A DNA stretch of 64,000 nt from Colwellia sp. TT2012 (GCF_001440345.1 NZ_LJYX01000006.1:372001-436000), one strand, 5' to 3'. Positions 35,304-44,650 are shown, counted from the first letter of the stretch. Made by a program: numbers and translations. Notes: generated by a model not told the origin, from the sequence alone.

Positions 35304-36032
35304 TTGCTAGCTGTAATCCGTTTTATTTTAATAATTTTAGCCTTGATGTTTATTTGCATCATCTCTATTTTTTACTGTTTAATTCGCCCATTTCATCGTG
35401 ATAATGTCTATCATACGGCACGTTTTTTAGGGAAAATCCCTAAACTAATGGGTGTTGAAGTGGAAGTTAGAATCCCTGAATCAGTTAAAAATATTGGCCC
35501 TGTGGTTTGGCTAGCAAACCATCAAAATAGTTATGATCTTTTTACTCATGCCAATGCGGTGTTACCTGGTACCGTCAGTGTTGGTAAAAAAAGTCTCAAG
35601 TGGATTCCTTTTTTCGGACAAATGTATTGGTTAACCGGTAATATTTTAATTGACCGTAATAATACAAATAAAGCTATGAATACCATAGAGTTAACAGCAG
35701 ATAAAATAAAAAATGATAAACTTTCGATATGGATGTTTCCTGAGGGAACCCGTAGTCGTGGTCGAGGCTTATTACCGCTTAAAACGGGCGCTTTTCGTAC
35801 GGCCATGCGGGCTGGTGTACCTATTGTACCTGTTTGTGCCAGTAACCAACATGGCACTATTCAGTTAAACCGTTGGGATAATGGTAAAATTATTATTGAA
35901 TTCCTTGAACCGCTGTATATTGAAAATACTGGTCGTGAAAATTTACGAAAAACGGTGCATCAGGTCCATGAATTAATGAAAAATAAAATAGAACAATTAT
36001 CTGTTGAAGCCGCGGCTTATCATAATAAATAA
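35304..36032 (+). CDS. plsC: 1-acyl-sn-glycerol-3-phosphate acyltransferase
   Basis: A 242-residue membrane-associated enzyme that makes phosphatidic acid from lysophosphatidic acid. An N-terminal hydrophobic segment (FILIILALMFICIISIFYCL) anchors it. The four family motifs are present: NHQNSYD (catalytic H-X4-D), GNILIDRNN, FPEGTRSRG and VPIVPVCASN. The start is TTG at 35304, supported by GGGAG five bases upstream. The size is normal for PlsC. It precedes rraB by 50 bp. A different acyltransferase with a winged-helix tail is encoded at 14161-15033. Confidence 0.92.
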   Translation: MLAVIRFILIILALMFICIISIFYCLIRPFHRDNVYHTARFLGKIPKLMGVEVEVRIPESVKNIGPVVWLANHQNSYDLFTHANAVLPGTVSVGKKSLKWIPFFGQMYWLTGNILIDRNNTNKAMNTIELTADKIKNDKLSIWMFPEGTRSRGRGLLPLKTGAFRTAMRAGVPIVPVCASNQHGTIQLNRWDNGKIIIEFLEPLYIENTGRENLRKTVHQVHELMKNKIEQLSVEAAAYHNK

Positions 36033-36082
36033 CGCGGGTATTTACCGGTAGTTTAACGAGTTAATATAAAATAGGTATTAAA

Positions 36083-36433
36083 ATGATAGATGAAGAATTA
36101 CAGCACTGGCTTAAGCATACCGAAGTACTTGTTGGTGAACTACTTACAGATGGTACTAACGACGAGGTTTACCACACCATCGAGCACCATTTTGCCAGTA
36201 GCGATTTTGATTTGCTAGAAAAGGCAGCCATTGCGGCATTTAAGCTCGGCTTGGAAATTGAAGACCCGGAAGAAGCCGAATTAGAAAATGGTGATAAGGT
36301 CTTTGCTTTTGATATAGTTACTGAGCAGATGCTGGATGTTGATTTAATTAAAACAGAAACTAAAGTTATGTTTGAGTTGGCAAAAAAATGTAAAGTAGAC
36401 TACGATGGTTGGGGCACATATTTTGAAGAATAA
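36083..36433 (+). CDS. rraB: RNase E regulator RraB
   Basis: A 116-residue acidic protein of the RraB family, which binds RNase E and inhibits or retunes mRNA decay. The conserved parts are the N-terminal ELQHWLKHTE-like helix, the central HHFASSDFDLLEKAAIAAFK and the C-terminal CKVDYDGWGTYFEE. The length is close to that of E. coli RraB (138 aa, with a longer tail). It follows plsC; no separate promoter is evident. Confidence 0.88.
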   Translation: MIDEELQHWLKHTEVLVGELLTDGTNDEVYHTIEHHFASSDFDLLEKAAIAAFKLGLEIEDPEEAELENGDKVFAFDIVTEQMLDVDLIKTETKVMFELAKKCKVDYDGWGTYFEE

Positions 36434-36600
36434 CTTTTATCTTTTTAATGTACTCATTAACTTGAACATATATGCTAAATATCATAGGGTGGATAGATTA
36501 CTCGCTAGTATAATAATTTCTCAGTAATATCACTGGCGCTAATATAGAGCCAGTTGCTCGCTAACTTATCAGTACATAAAGACACTAAGGAAAGTAAACC

Positions 36601-36756
36601 ATGGAATGGCTTAGTAAATCTCTGTCACAAGAACCTCTGGTATTAGTTCTCTCAATCACTGTTGTTGTCGGTATCTTTATTTTTTCCGCAAGAAAAGCAC
36701 ACTTAAATCATTTAGCTAAAATGAAAAAGATAGATGATTCATTTAACATCAAATAA
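36601..36756 (+). CDS. Small single-pass membrane protein, 51 aa
   Basis: A 51-residue frame with AAGGAAAG before ATG 36601. Residues 11-30 (EPLVLVLSITVVVGIFIFSA) form one transmembrane helix, followed by a basic tail (RKAHLNHLAKMKK). By the positive-inside rule the tail is cytoplasmic. It is too short for standard gene calling but has a good ribosome-binding site and a coding-like composition. Function unknown. Confidence 0.6.
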   Translation: MEWLSKSLSQEPLVLVLSITVVVGIFIFSARKAHLNHLAKMKKIDDSFNIK

Positions 36757-36790
36757 AGCACCCTCTGCTAACACTTTTCAAAAGCGTAAA

Positions 36791-36828
36791 ATCGATGTCA
36801 CTAACTATGTGATCACTTCCATCGATTA
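36791..36828. terminator. Hairpin between convergent genes
   Basis: AATCGATG (36791-36798) pairs with CATCGATT (36821-36828), with a weaker inner pairing of GTCAC and GTGAT. It stands between the small membrane-protein gene and nagR; T and A tracts flank it. A weak bidirectional terminator is the likely role. Confidence 0.45.
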
Positions 36829-36877
36829 AAACCAGTCAAAACTGTGTTTTTTATTTGGTGTATTTTCCTGCGTTAAA

Positions 36878-37903
36878 CTAGAAACAGCGAGCGGTAGAAT
36901 CTCTGACGATAATTTTTGGTACATATTGACTTATAGTGATCGGGTTTTTTTGCTTACGAATTTGACTAATAAGTAACTTTGCCGCATCTTCGGCAATTTG
37001 ATTATTTGGCTGATCTGCGGTAGTCAATTTAGGCCAAGTTTGGCGTGAAAAGGGACTGTTTTCAAAACCCACAATAGATAATTGTTCTGGAATAGAGATA
37101 TTCATTAATCTTGCGGCAAATAATGCCCCTGCGGCGATTTCATCGTTACACGAAAATATGGCAGTAGGGCGGGTATTAGTCGTTTGCTCAGACATTAAAT
37201 TTTTTGCACCATTTACACCGGAATCAAACGAGTAATCCCCTTCAATAACAAGGGACTTGTTAAATTCAATATTACTGGCTTTTAGTGCTCGTCGATAACC
37301 TTTATAGCGTTCTATGGTCGACATATGTTCCGCGTCACCGGCTAGAAAGGCAATATCTTTGTGGCCTAAATCAATAAGGTGTTGGGTCATCGTTTGTGCA
37401 GCATCTCTATCATTGACCATAACACAAGGGCTAAGCTCATCAGGGGCAACATTACCAGAGAGGATGCGCACAACTTTAACATCAAGCTCTACTAGCGATT
37501 TTACAAAGTCAGGCATTTCAGATAACGGTGGTGTTAAAATTAAGCCAGCAATACGTGCTTGCTTAACCATGTTCACCACCTCTTTGCTAACATCTTTATC
37601 TTTGGCATCACAAGGGTGAATTAATAACTCAAAACCATGTTGTTTACAGGCCGATAAGATGCCCTTCTGCATATCAATAATGTAATAGGCATTGGGATTA
37701 TCATATATATAGGCAATTGAGTAGGATTTTGCTCCCGCTAAATTACGAGCAGATAAATTTGGTTGGTAGCTAAGTTCATCAACAGCCAACTGTACTTTAT
37801 CTCGCGTTAATTGACGTACAGAAGTTTCATTATTAATAACACGAGAAACCGTTTTTATTGATACGCCGGCACGTTTTGCTACGTCATTTATTGTCGCTTT
37901 CAT
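36878..37903 (-). CDS. nagR: LacI-family repressor of N-acetylglucosamine catabolism
   Basis: A 341-residue LacI-type regulator. The N-terminal headpiece is TINDVAKRAGVSIKTVSRVI followed by the hinge helix YQPNLSARNLAG; a periplasmic-binding-like effector domain follows (FNKSLVIEGDYSFDSG, RPTAIFSCNDEIAAGALFA, LSIVGFENSPFSRQTWP). The call as NagR rests on context: a TGACAGCGCTGTCA dyad lies 124 bp before its start and the same dyad precedes the GlcNAc genes over a 22-kb span. In Shewanella and related bacteria, a LacI-type NagR recognises such sites, with GlcNAc-6-phosphate or glucosamine-6-phosphate as the likely inducer. It is divergent from pgi and probably autoregulated. Confidence 0.88.
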   Translation of the reverse strand: MKATINDVAKRAGVSIKTVSRVINNETSVRQLTRDKVQLAVDELSYQPNLSARNLAGAKSYSIAYIYDNPNAYYIIDMQKGILSACKQHGFELLIHPCDAKDKDVSKEVVNMVKQARIAGLILTPPLSEMPDFVKSLVELDVKVVRILSGNVAPDELSPCVMVNDRDAAQTMTQHLIDLGHKDIAFLAGDAEHMSTIERYKGYRRALKASNIEFNKSLVIEGDYSFDSGVNGAKNLMSEQTTNTRPTAIFSCNDEIAAGALFAARLMNISIPEQLSIVGFENSPFSRQTWPKLTTADQPNNQIAEDAAKLLISQIRKQKNPITISQYVPKIIVRDSTARCF

Positions 37904-38026
37904 TTGCAGGTAACCTTGCTCTTATTATGATAAATTGACTGGTTCTACCAGAGGATTTGTTATTATTACATGGCTGTTCGGTGGTAATCTACCTGCTTTT
38001 ACAGTATTCTGTAGAGTATTAATAAT

Positions 38027-38040
38027 TGACAGCGCTGTCA
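38027..38040. promoter_or_regulatory. NagR operator between nagR and pgi
   Basis: Perfect TGACAGCGCTGTCA dyad about midway between the divergent nagR and pgi start codons (124 and 118 bp away). It may control nagR, pgi or both. Confidence 0.85.
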
Positions 38041-38158
38041 TTTTTTTATAGGGTATCATGAAATTTTTGCAAGTCATAATGATTAAATCGAGTAAACACT
38101 CAGTTGATACTTGTGGCAAAGTCGATAATCGTGTCTCAATCATCTTATAGGAACTTGT

Positions 38159-39799
38159 ATGTCATCTCGTCAAGCATTAGCTAGCTGGAAAAAGCTTCAG
38201 CAACTTGCCAAAGATAAAAAATCTCAGCACATGAATACCTTGTTTGCACAAGACAGTGAACGTTTTAATAAGTTCTCTATTGAATTACCCAACATGCTGC
38301 TCGACTACTCTAAAAACCTTATTGATAGTGAAACCATTACTGCATTACTTGCTTTAGCCGAAGAGACACAAGTTTGTGATTGGCGCGCTAAGATGTTTGC
38401 TGGTGAGAAAATCAATCAAACGGAAGATCGCGCGGTACTTCATACCGCGTTACGCCGTCCACATGATAAACCTCTTATTGTTGAAGGTGAAAATGTCACC
38501 GAACAGGTGCAAAAACAGCTCGGCGAGATGGAGGTTTTTGTTAATAAGGTCCGTCAAGGTCGATGGTTAGGTTACTCTGGTAAGCGTATTACCGATATTG
38601 TAAATATAGGTGTTGGTGGTTCCAATCTTGGCCCTCAAATGGTTACCGAAGCATTAAAACACTATAGTGATGGCAGTGTTAATGTTCACTATGTTTCTAA
38701 TGTCGATGGTGCGCAAATTGTTGAAGTACTACGGCCCTTAGAGCCTGAAAAAGTACTTTTTATTGTTTCAAGTAAAACCTTTACCACCACAGAAACTATG
38801 ACCAATGCTCGTACTGCTATTAATTGGTTAACCAGCGCTTCTTTTGACGAAAACTCGGTTGCTAAACATTTTGTCGCCGTAACCGCTAATAAAGAAAATG
38901 CCATGAGTTTTGGTATCGAAGAGAAAAATATCTTTGATATGTGGGACTGGGTTGGTGGTCGCTTCTCATTATGGTCGGCTATTGGTCTTGCCATCGCCCT
39001 TGATTTAGGCTTTGATAAATTTAAAGAGTTACTTAGCGGTGCTTATGATATGGATCAGCATTTTATCAACGCGCCATTAAAAGATAATTTTCCGGCTATT
39101 TTAGCCTTGATCAGCGTTTGGAATACCACTTTCCTTGGTTCGCAGTCACAAGCTATTTTACCCTACGATCAAACATTGCATATGCTGACCGCTTATTTAC
39201 AACAAGCAGAAATGGAAAGTAATGGTAAGTCGGTGACTTGGGATGGTGATGAAGTCGATTATGCCACTGTGCCTTCTATTTGGGGAGAGCTTGGCATTAA
39301 TGGCCAGCATGCTTTTTATCAGTATCTGCATCAAAGTAATAATGTCGTGCCAGCTGATTTTATTGGCTCGGTAAAAAGTGTAACGCCGGTAAAAGGACAT
39401 CATGAAACCCTGATGTCAAACTTCTTTGCCCAAACCCAAGCGTTAATGACGGGTGTTAATGAAGAGCAAGTCCGTGCTGATCTTAAAGCTAAAGGTCGTA
39501 CTCAAGATTATATCGATAAAGTAGCACCACATAAAGTCCATAAGGGTAATAGACCGACCAACACCATTTTATTAAAATGTATCAACCCTAGAAACCTTGG
39601 TAGCTTAATTGCCGCTTATGAGCACAAGATTTTTGTACAAGGTATCATCTTGCAAATATGTTCATTTGATCAATGGGGGGTCGAGCTTGGTAAGGGGCTA
39701 GCGGCAGAAATTCATGACGAATTAGAAACTAATAATATCTCTGAGCAACATGATTGTTCAACGGCAAGCTTACTGAAGTTTTATCAGTCAGCAAAGTAG
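38159..39799 (+). CDS. pgi: Glucose-6-phosphate isomerase
   Basis: A 546-residue cytoplasmic enzyme interconverting glucose-6-phosphate and fructose-6-phosphate. Signature parts are intact: NIGVGGSNLGPQMVTEAL, FIVSSKTFTTTETMTNA (sugar-phosphate site), VGGRFSLWSAIG, and near the C-terminus GQHAFYQYLHQ with the ring-opening His and PTNTILL. The length matches E. coli Pgi (549 aa). Divergent from nagR with a shared NagR-type operator, which would let GlcNAc-derived fructose-6-phosphate raise Pgi for gluconeogenic use. That physiological reading is inference. A strong terminator follows. Confidence 0.95.
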   Translation: MSSRQALASWKKLQQLAKDKKSQHMNTLFAQDSERFNKFSIELPNMLLDYSKNLIDSETITALLALAEETQVCDWRAKMFAGEKINQTEDRAVLHTALRRPHDKPLIVEGENVTEQVQKQLGEMEVFVNKVRQGRWLGYSGKRITDIVNIGVGGSNLGPQMVTEALKHYSDGSVNVHYVSNVDGAQIVEVLRPLEPEKVLFIVSSKTFTTTETMTNARTAINWLTSASFDENSVAKHFVAVTANKENAMSFGIEEKNIFDMWDWVGGRFSLWSAIGLAIALDLGFDKFKELLSGAYDMDQHFINAPLKDNFPAILALISVWNTTFLGSQSQAILPYDQTLHMLTAYLQQAEMESNGKSVTWDGDEVDYATVPSIWGELGINGQHAFYQYLHQSNNVVPADFIGSVKSVTPVKGHHETLMSNFFAQTQALMTGVNEEQVRADLKAKGRTQDYIDKVAPHKVHKGNRPTNTILLKCINPRNLGSLIAAYEHKIFVQGIILQICSFDQWGVELGKGLAAEIHDELETNNISEQHDCSTASLLKFYQSAK

Positions 39800-39858
39800 C
39801 ACCCGCAAGTAAAAATAAATTTTTAAAGCGTTACTAAAAAAAAGCAAAGAAAACGATT

Positions 39859-39898
39859 AAAAGCTAATGTCTACCTAAGGTGGCATTAGCTTTTTTTT
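39859..39898 (+). terminator. Rho-independent terminator after pgi
   Basis: AAAAGCTAATG (39859-39869) pairs with CATTAGCTTTT (39884-39894), continuing into a run of eight T residues; an inner ACC/GGT pairing extends the stem. Confidence 0.88.
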
Positions 39899-40186
39899 AT
39901 CCAAAAATCAATTAAGTCAGTAAAATATCTGTTTGCCTTATCCTCTAGAACCAGCTGACTTTTTATTCTACAAAGTAGAATGAAAAGTACATCTTGTACC
40001 ATTTCACGTATTTTTTTTATACAGAAAGTGATGGTTTTCGATAGTTAGCTCATTAATAACAAAATAATATAAAAAAAAACCCCTATAAATTCATGCTCTT
40101 TGTGAGTTTATGTAGTCACAATGTAACTATTAGTTAAATTACTCTGGTCAAACGTAAAAATAAACGGTATGGTTTCTTACGTCTTA

Positions 40187-40222
40187 TGACAGCGTTGTCA
40201 TTAAATATTGACAGCGCTGTCG
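40187..40222. promoter_or_regulatory. Tandem NagR operators before the TonB receptor
   Basis: TGACAGCGTTGTCA (40187-40200) and TGACAGCGCTGTCG (40209-40222), 22 bp centre to centre, i.e. two helical turns. Each has one mismatch to the perfect dyad. Tandem weaker sites suggest cooperative repression of the receptor gene at 40302. Confidence 0.83.
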
Positions 40223-40240
40223 TAAAAAAACTATTCTAAA

Positions 40241-40265
40241 TAAAATAAAATAAAATAAAATAAAA
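40241..40265. repeat. Pentanucleotide repeat (TAAAA)5
   Basis: Five perfect TAAAA units preceded by TAAA, between the NagR operators and the receptor ribosome-binding site. Slippage could change the leader length or promoter spacing. Confidence 0.8.
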
Positions 40266-40301
40266 ACATTTTAAAAACAAAACGTGTGTAAGGGAAAGTC
40301 G

Positions 40302-42956
40302 ATGTCAACTAAAACATTTAAAAAAGGCGTGTTAGCAAGTTCAATTGCTATGATCCTAGCGGGTGTATCATCACAAGCTATATCAGCCGAAGAAACAACT
40401 TCAAAAATAAATAAAGATGAAGTAGAAGTCATTCAAGTTACGGGTATTCGTGGTTCATTAAAAGCATCTCTCAACGGCAAGCGTTTTTCTAACGCTGTTG
40501 TTGATGTAGTTACATCGGAAGATATCGGTAAATTTCCAGATGGCGATGTTGGTGAATCATTAGCACGTATTCCAGGTGTAACTGTTTCTCGTCAATTCGG
40601 CCAAGGCCAGCAAGTTTCTATTCGTGGTGCATCTGCACAATTAACACGTACTTTATTAAATGGTCATTCAGTAGCTTCTACTGGTTGGTTTGACCAACAA
40701 CCTGTAGACCGTAGTTTTAACTACGCAATGTTGCCTTCTGAAATGGTTGGTGGTTTAGAAGTTTATAAATCTTCACAAGCTAACTTAGTTGAAGGTGGTA
40801 TCGGTGGTACGGTAATAGTTAAAACTCGCAGACCATTTGATCTTGAAGCAAACACTGTTTTTGCTAGTGTAAAAGGTCAGTATGGTTCAGTTAATGAAGA
40901 ATTAAGCCCAGAACTTTCAGGTTTATACAGCTGGAAAAATGATGATGAAACTTTTGGTATCTTAGTTGCGGGTGCTTACTCTGAAACTGATTACCAACGT
41001 AATGGTGTTGAAACTTCAAGAAACTGGAGTGGCGGTATGGCGCCAACGACTTTTCAACAGGAACGTGAACGTACAGCTTTAAACGTTGATATGCAATACC
41101 GTCCAACGGATTCATTAGAGTTTGGTTTAAGCTTAATGTCGCTAGACTTAGGCGCAAACAACGCTAATACTCAACTTATTATGTTCCCGGGTGAAGGTTC
41201 ATGTACACAAACAAACCCAGACAATGGTAACTGTGTAAAAAGAACTAAAACTGACAATAATTTGGGTTACGGCCCTGAAGGATTTCGTTCTGGTTACTTC
41301 CAAACTTGGGCTCGTGAATCTTCAATGGATTCTAACACGGTTGATTTCGATTGGACTTATGAGGCCGATGCATTCACTTTTTCTGGCCGTATAGGTAATA
41401 CTAAGTCAGACGGTGGTTCAAGAACTGCTCTTGTTGGTGAATATGCTCGTGACTCTAGTGATACTTTTGGTACATGGGATATGACAGGAAAACAAGCAAC
41501 ATTTAATGTTGAAAATAAAAATATCCCCTTATCAGTTTTACCTGACAATATCGGTATTCAAACTTGGGCAATGGGAGATGGTCCTAACTCAGATGAAGAA
41601 ACTTACCTAAACTTAGATTTTTCAATTCCTGTTGAATTTGGTGTTGTTGATAAGATTAGAACCGGTTTCCGTTACGCTGATCACTCAGTTAAAAGGGAAG
41701 ACCTTAGCGGTGTACTAGCTGATGATTATGATCATGCAAGTACCTTTAGACCTGCAAGTGAATACTACCCAGGTAGAGTAACTTCAGGTGCTGGATTTAC
41801 TCTTCCAGAAGCAAATCGTGCGTTAATTCTTGCTGATTCTAAAGCGGCAACTGACCATTATGTTTCTAATGCATCAGGTTATGGTACAGTAGAAGAAAAA
41901 AACATTGCATTATATGTAATGGCTGATTTTAGCACTGATGGTATTCGTGGTAACTTAGGTCTACGTTATGTATCTACTGATGCATCATCTGATTACTATG
42001 CATTAGATGCTGAAGGAAATTACGGCGATACACTTTCTACTGATACAGCAAGTTACAATGAACTTTTACCTAGCTTAAACGTAGTAATGGATTTAGCTGA
42101 TGATGTTATTTTACGTACCTCAGCAGCACAAGTTATCTCTCGTCCTAACTACGCTGATATGTTTTCTGCGACTTCTTTAGCTAACCTTAACTCGAATGTA
42201 CCTGGAGTACAGGTAGCAACTACTGGTAATGTAGCACTTGAACCATTTAAAGCTTTCCAAGCTGATATTGGTGTTGAATGGTATTTCAGTGATGATGGTA
42301 TGATGAGTGTTGCTTACTTTATGAAAGATGTAAGTTCATTTATATCTTCACGTTCAGAAACTCAACAACAAATTGGCATTGATATTCCTCTTTACGTAAC
42401 TGATTCTACCTTGAGCCCATGTGGACCTACACAACCGGATTGTTGGGATGTAGGCCAATCTACTAACGTAGGTGGTGGTTCTATCCAAGGTATCGAATTC
42501 CAAGTTCAAGATGCATTTGATAATGGTTTTGGTTACAGCGTAAACTACACCTATGCTGATGCTGAATCTCCGGCTGAAAACTACCCTGACCTTCAGAATG
42601 TTTTTTCTGATTCATCAGAGCATACTGTTAATACCGTTGGTTTCTACGAGAATGATGACTTCTCAGTGCGTTTAGCTTATAACTGGCGTTCAGAGTACAT
42701 TATGCGTGAAGCTCCAAACTGGTACTTAAACCGTACTCACGAAGCATTCGGTACATTAGACTTCAGTGGATCTTGGGCAGCAACTGACTATTTAAATATT
42801 ACTTTTGAAGCATCAAATATCTTAGAAGAAGATAGCTTACAAACAGGTGCTTATGTTTCTGGTTCTGCTCCTTCTGCGGATTTAGAGCTTGGTTTCCCAT
42901 CATGGACTTTCGAAGGTGAAGCAACGTATAAAGTTGGTTTTGCTGTTCGTTTCTAA
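40302..42956 (+). CDS. NagR-controlled TonB-dependent receptor (chitooligosaccharide/GlcNAc uptake)
   Basis: An 884-residue outer-membrane receptor. ATG 40302 follows AAGGGAAAG; the frame extends to a GTG at 40284 without a better site. Signal peptide (GVLASSIAMILAGVSSQAISA), TonB-box-like DEVEVIQVTGI, plug domain (SEDIGKFPDGDVGESLARIP, then IRGASAQLTRTLLNG and MVGGLEVYKSSQANLVEGGI) and a beta-barrel ending KVGFAVRF with the usual terminal Phe. Two pairs of Cys occur in barrel loops (around GSCTQTNPDNGNC and SPCGPTQPDCWD), perhaps disulfides. Its tandem NagR operators imply a GlcNAc-oligomer ligand, by analogy with the chitin receptors of other gammaproteobacteria and Xanthomonas. Ligand identity is inferred from regulation, not seen in the sequence. 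Confidence 0.9.
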   Translation: MSTKTFKKGVLASSIAMILAGVSSQAISAEETTSKINKDEVEVIQVTGIRGSLKASLNGKRFSNAVVDVVTSEDIGKFPDGDVGESLARIPGVTVSRQFGQGQQVSIRGASAQLTRTLLNGHSVASTGWFDQQPVDRSFNYAMLPSEMVGGLEVYKSSQANLVEGGIGGTVIVKTRRPFDLEANTVFASVKGQYGSVNEELSPELSGLYSWKNDDETFGILVAGAYSETDYQRNGVETSRNWSGGMAPTTFQQERERTALNVDMQYRPTDSLEFGLSLMSLDLGANNANTQLIMFPGEGSCTQTNPDNGNCVKRTKTDNNLGYGPEGFRSGYFQTWARESSMDSNTVDFDWTYEADAFTFSGRIGNTKSDGGSRTALVGEYARDSSDTFGTWDMTGKQATFNVENKNIPLSVLPDNIGIQTWAMGDGPNSDEETYLNLDFSIPVEFGVVDKIRTGFRYADHSVKREDLSGVLADDYDHASTFRPASEYYPGRVTSGAGFTLPEANRALILADSKAATDHYVSNASGYGTVEEKNIALYVMADFSTDGIRGNLGLRYVSTDASSDYYALDAEGNYGDTLSTDTASYNELLPSLNVVMDLADDVILRTSAAQVISRPNYADMFSATSLANLNSNVPGVQVATTGNVALEPFKAFQADIGVEWYFSDDGMMSVAYFMKDVSSFISSRSETQQQIGIDIPLYVTDSTLSPCGPTQPDCWDVGQSTNVGGGSIQGIEFQVQDAFDNGFGYSVNYTYADAESPAENYPDLQNVFSDSSEHTVNTVGFYENDDFSVRLAYNWRSEYIMREAPNWYLNRTHEAFGTLDFSGSWAATDYLNITFEASNILEEDSLQTGAYVSGSAPSADLELGFPSWTFEGEATYKVGFAVRF

Positions 42957-42994
42957 ACACTTAGATTCAAATAATAAAACATAGTTTTATGAAT

Positions 42995-43021
42995 AAAGCC
43001 CAGCTAATGCTGGGCTTTTTA
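42995..43021 (+). terminator. Terminator between the receptor and halogenase-like genes
   Basis: AAAGCCCAGC pairs with GCTGGGCTTT around TAAT, followed by more T residues. It has the same position and the same AAAGCCC/GGGCTTT base as the hairpin at 4945-4977 in the alpha-glucan locus. Confidence 0.9.
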
Positions 43022-43080
43022 CGTATTATGTTCGTTCATATATTGGGCGTGATTTAGATGATAATGTTTTGGGGTTTTGT

Positions 43081-44604
43081 ATGACTATTAAAAAAATTGC
43101 AATTGTAGGTGGTGGTACCGCTGGCTGGTTAGCCGCCAATCACCTTGGTAAAGCGCTTTATAAAAGATCTGATATAGCTATTACCTTAATTGAGTCACCC
43201 GACATTGCCCCTATAGGTGTTGGCGAAGGTACAGTTCCCGATATAAAAAAAACCTTAGCAAGTTTTGGTATTAGTGAAACAGACTTTATCCGCCAGTGTG
43301 ACGTCACTTTTAAACAGTCGATTAAATTTGTTAATTGGTTGGATCAAGATAAACATGGTAAAGACAATTTTTTTCATCATTTGTTTGATGTACCAAACCG
43401 TGAAGATAGTGAAAAATTAACCGCACATTGGTTAACTGAAAATAATGACAACCCTTTTGCTGAGCATATATCAGCGCAATTTAAAGTGTGCGAACAGGGT
43501 AGAGCGCCAAAGCAAATAACCAGCCCTGAATATCAAGGGGATCTTGCTTATGCATATCACCTAAATGCTGCTAAGTTTGCCAAGCTACTGGCCGATAATG
43601 CGCGTACTAAATACCGAGTGAAGCATCTGCTAACGCATGTTAGCGATGTTACTCTTAGCGATGACGGTTCTATAGATTCTTTAGTCACTAAGAATGATGG
43701 TGAGTTAGCTTTTGACTTCTATATTGACTGCTCAGGCTTTGAATCGCTACTTATTGCTAAGGCGATGAAGGTGCCATTTGTTGATGTTTCAGATCAGTTA
43801 TTAGTTAATACAGCCTTGGTGGTGCAAGTTCCAACCGACAAAGACTCCGTGATACCGCCCTATACTATCGCAACGGCACATCAAGCCGGCTGGATTTGGG
43901 ATATTGCCTTGCCTAATAGGCGTGGGGTTGGCTTTGTTTACTCTAATAACCATATGAGTGATGAAGAAGCCCACATTCAATTAGATGAGTATTTAGGGGG
44001 AAGTAACCCTGAGCTGATTTACAAAAAGCTACCGATGAAAATAGGTTATCGGGAAAAATTTTGGCACAAAAATTGTGTCGCCTTGGGGTTAGCTCAAGGG
44101 TTTTTAGAGCCTTTAGAAGCGACCTCTATCTTATTAACTGACTTTGCCGCCAACTTTCTTGCCCAACGGTTTCCGAATAAAAAAGACGAATTATTAGTAC
44201 TCGAAAAGCGATTTAATCATGCCATGGGACATGCTTGGGCAAGAGTTGTTGATTTTATCAAGTTGCATTACTGTTTATCAGACCGAGATGACTCATCTTT
44301 TTGGCGTGAGAATAGAGATCCTAGCACCATGTCTACAGAGCTAAAGGAGAAATTAGCTTTGTGGGAGAACTTCACGCCGATCAGTGATGATTTTTTTAGT
44401 CAATTTGAAGTGTTTTATTTGGAGAACTTTCTATTTGTCTTATATGGTATGAAATATAAAACGAAATTGACTAGTGGTGATGTAACCGACTCAAAAGAAC
44501 GTATTGCCGCGCTGCAAGATATCACCGATAGCTTAGTCAATAGCTTACCTGAGCACAGGGCATTATTAGATAAAATTAACAGATTTGGCTTGCAGGAATT
44601 ATAG
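43081..44604 (+). CDS. Tryptophan-halogenase-like flavoprotein (chitin locus)
   Basis: A 507-residue flavin-dependent halogenase family protein, the same length as its paralogue at 3375-4898. FAD-binding [14 protein letters not shown] starts at residue 6; IGVGEGTVP lies at 45-53; the presumed catalytic Lys is K78 in TFKQSIKFVNW. The usual WxWxIP reads W271-I-W273-D-I-A276, so the Pro is lost. QGFLEPLEATS follows near residue 340. ATG 43081 was chosen because GGGG lies six bases upstream; the frame extends to TTG 43069 without support. No NagR dyad is adjacent, so expression probably comes from read-through of the receptor terminator. Substrate and flavin reductase are unknown; whether it halogenates or oxidises is open. 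Confidence 0.87.
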   Translation: MTIKKIAIVGGGTAGWLAANHLGKALYKRSDIAITLIESPDIAPIGVGEGTVPDIKKTLASFGISETDFIRQCDVTFKQSIKFVNWLDQDKHGKDNFFHHLFDVPNREDSEKLTAHWLTENNDNPFAEHISAQFKVCEQGRAPKQITSPEYQGDLAYAYHLNAAKFAKLLADNARTKYRVKHLLTHVSDVTLSDDGSIDSLVTKNDGELAFDFYIDCSGFESLLIAKAMKVPFVDVSDQLLVNTALVVQVPTDKDSVIPPYTIATAHQAGWIWDIALPNRRGVGFVYSNNHMSDEEAHIQLDEYLGGSNPELIYKKLPMKIGYREKFWHKNCVALGLAQGFLEPLEATSILLTDFAANFLAQRFPNKKDELLVLEKRFNHAMGHAWARVVDFIKLHYCLSDRDDSSFWRENRDPSTMSTELKEKLALWENFTPISDDFFSQFEVFYLENFLFVLYGMKYKTKLTSGDVTDSKERIAALQDITDSLVNSLPEHRALLDKINRFGLQEL

Positions 44605-44609
44605 CATGA

Positions 44610-44640
44610 GGCTGTATAGTTATGAGTATGCTATACAGCC
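44610..44640. terminator. Bidirectional hairpin terminator
   Basis: GGCTGTATAG (44610-44619) pairs with CTATACAGCC (44631-44640), between the convergent halogenase-like and sapC genes. Confidence 0.75.
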
Positions 44641-44650
44641 ATTTATCAGT

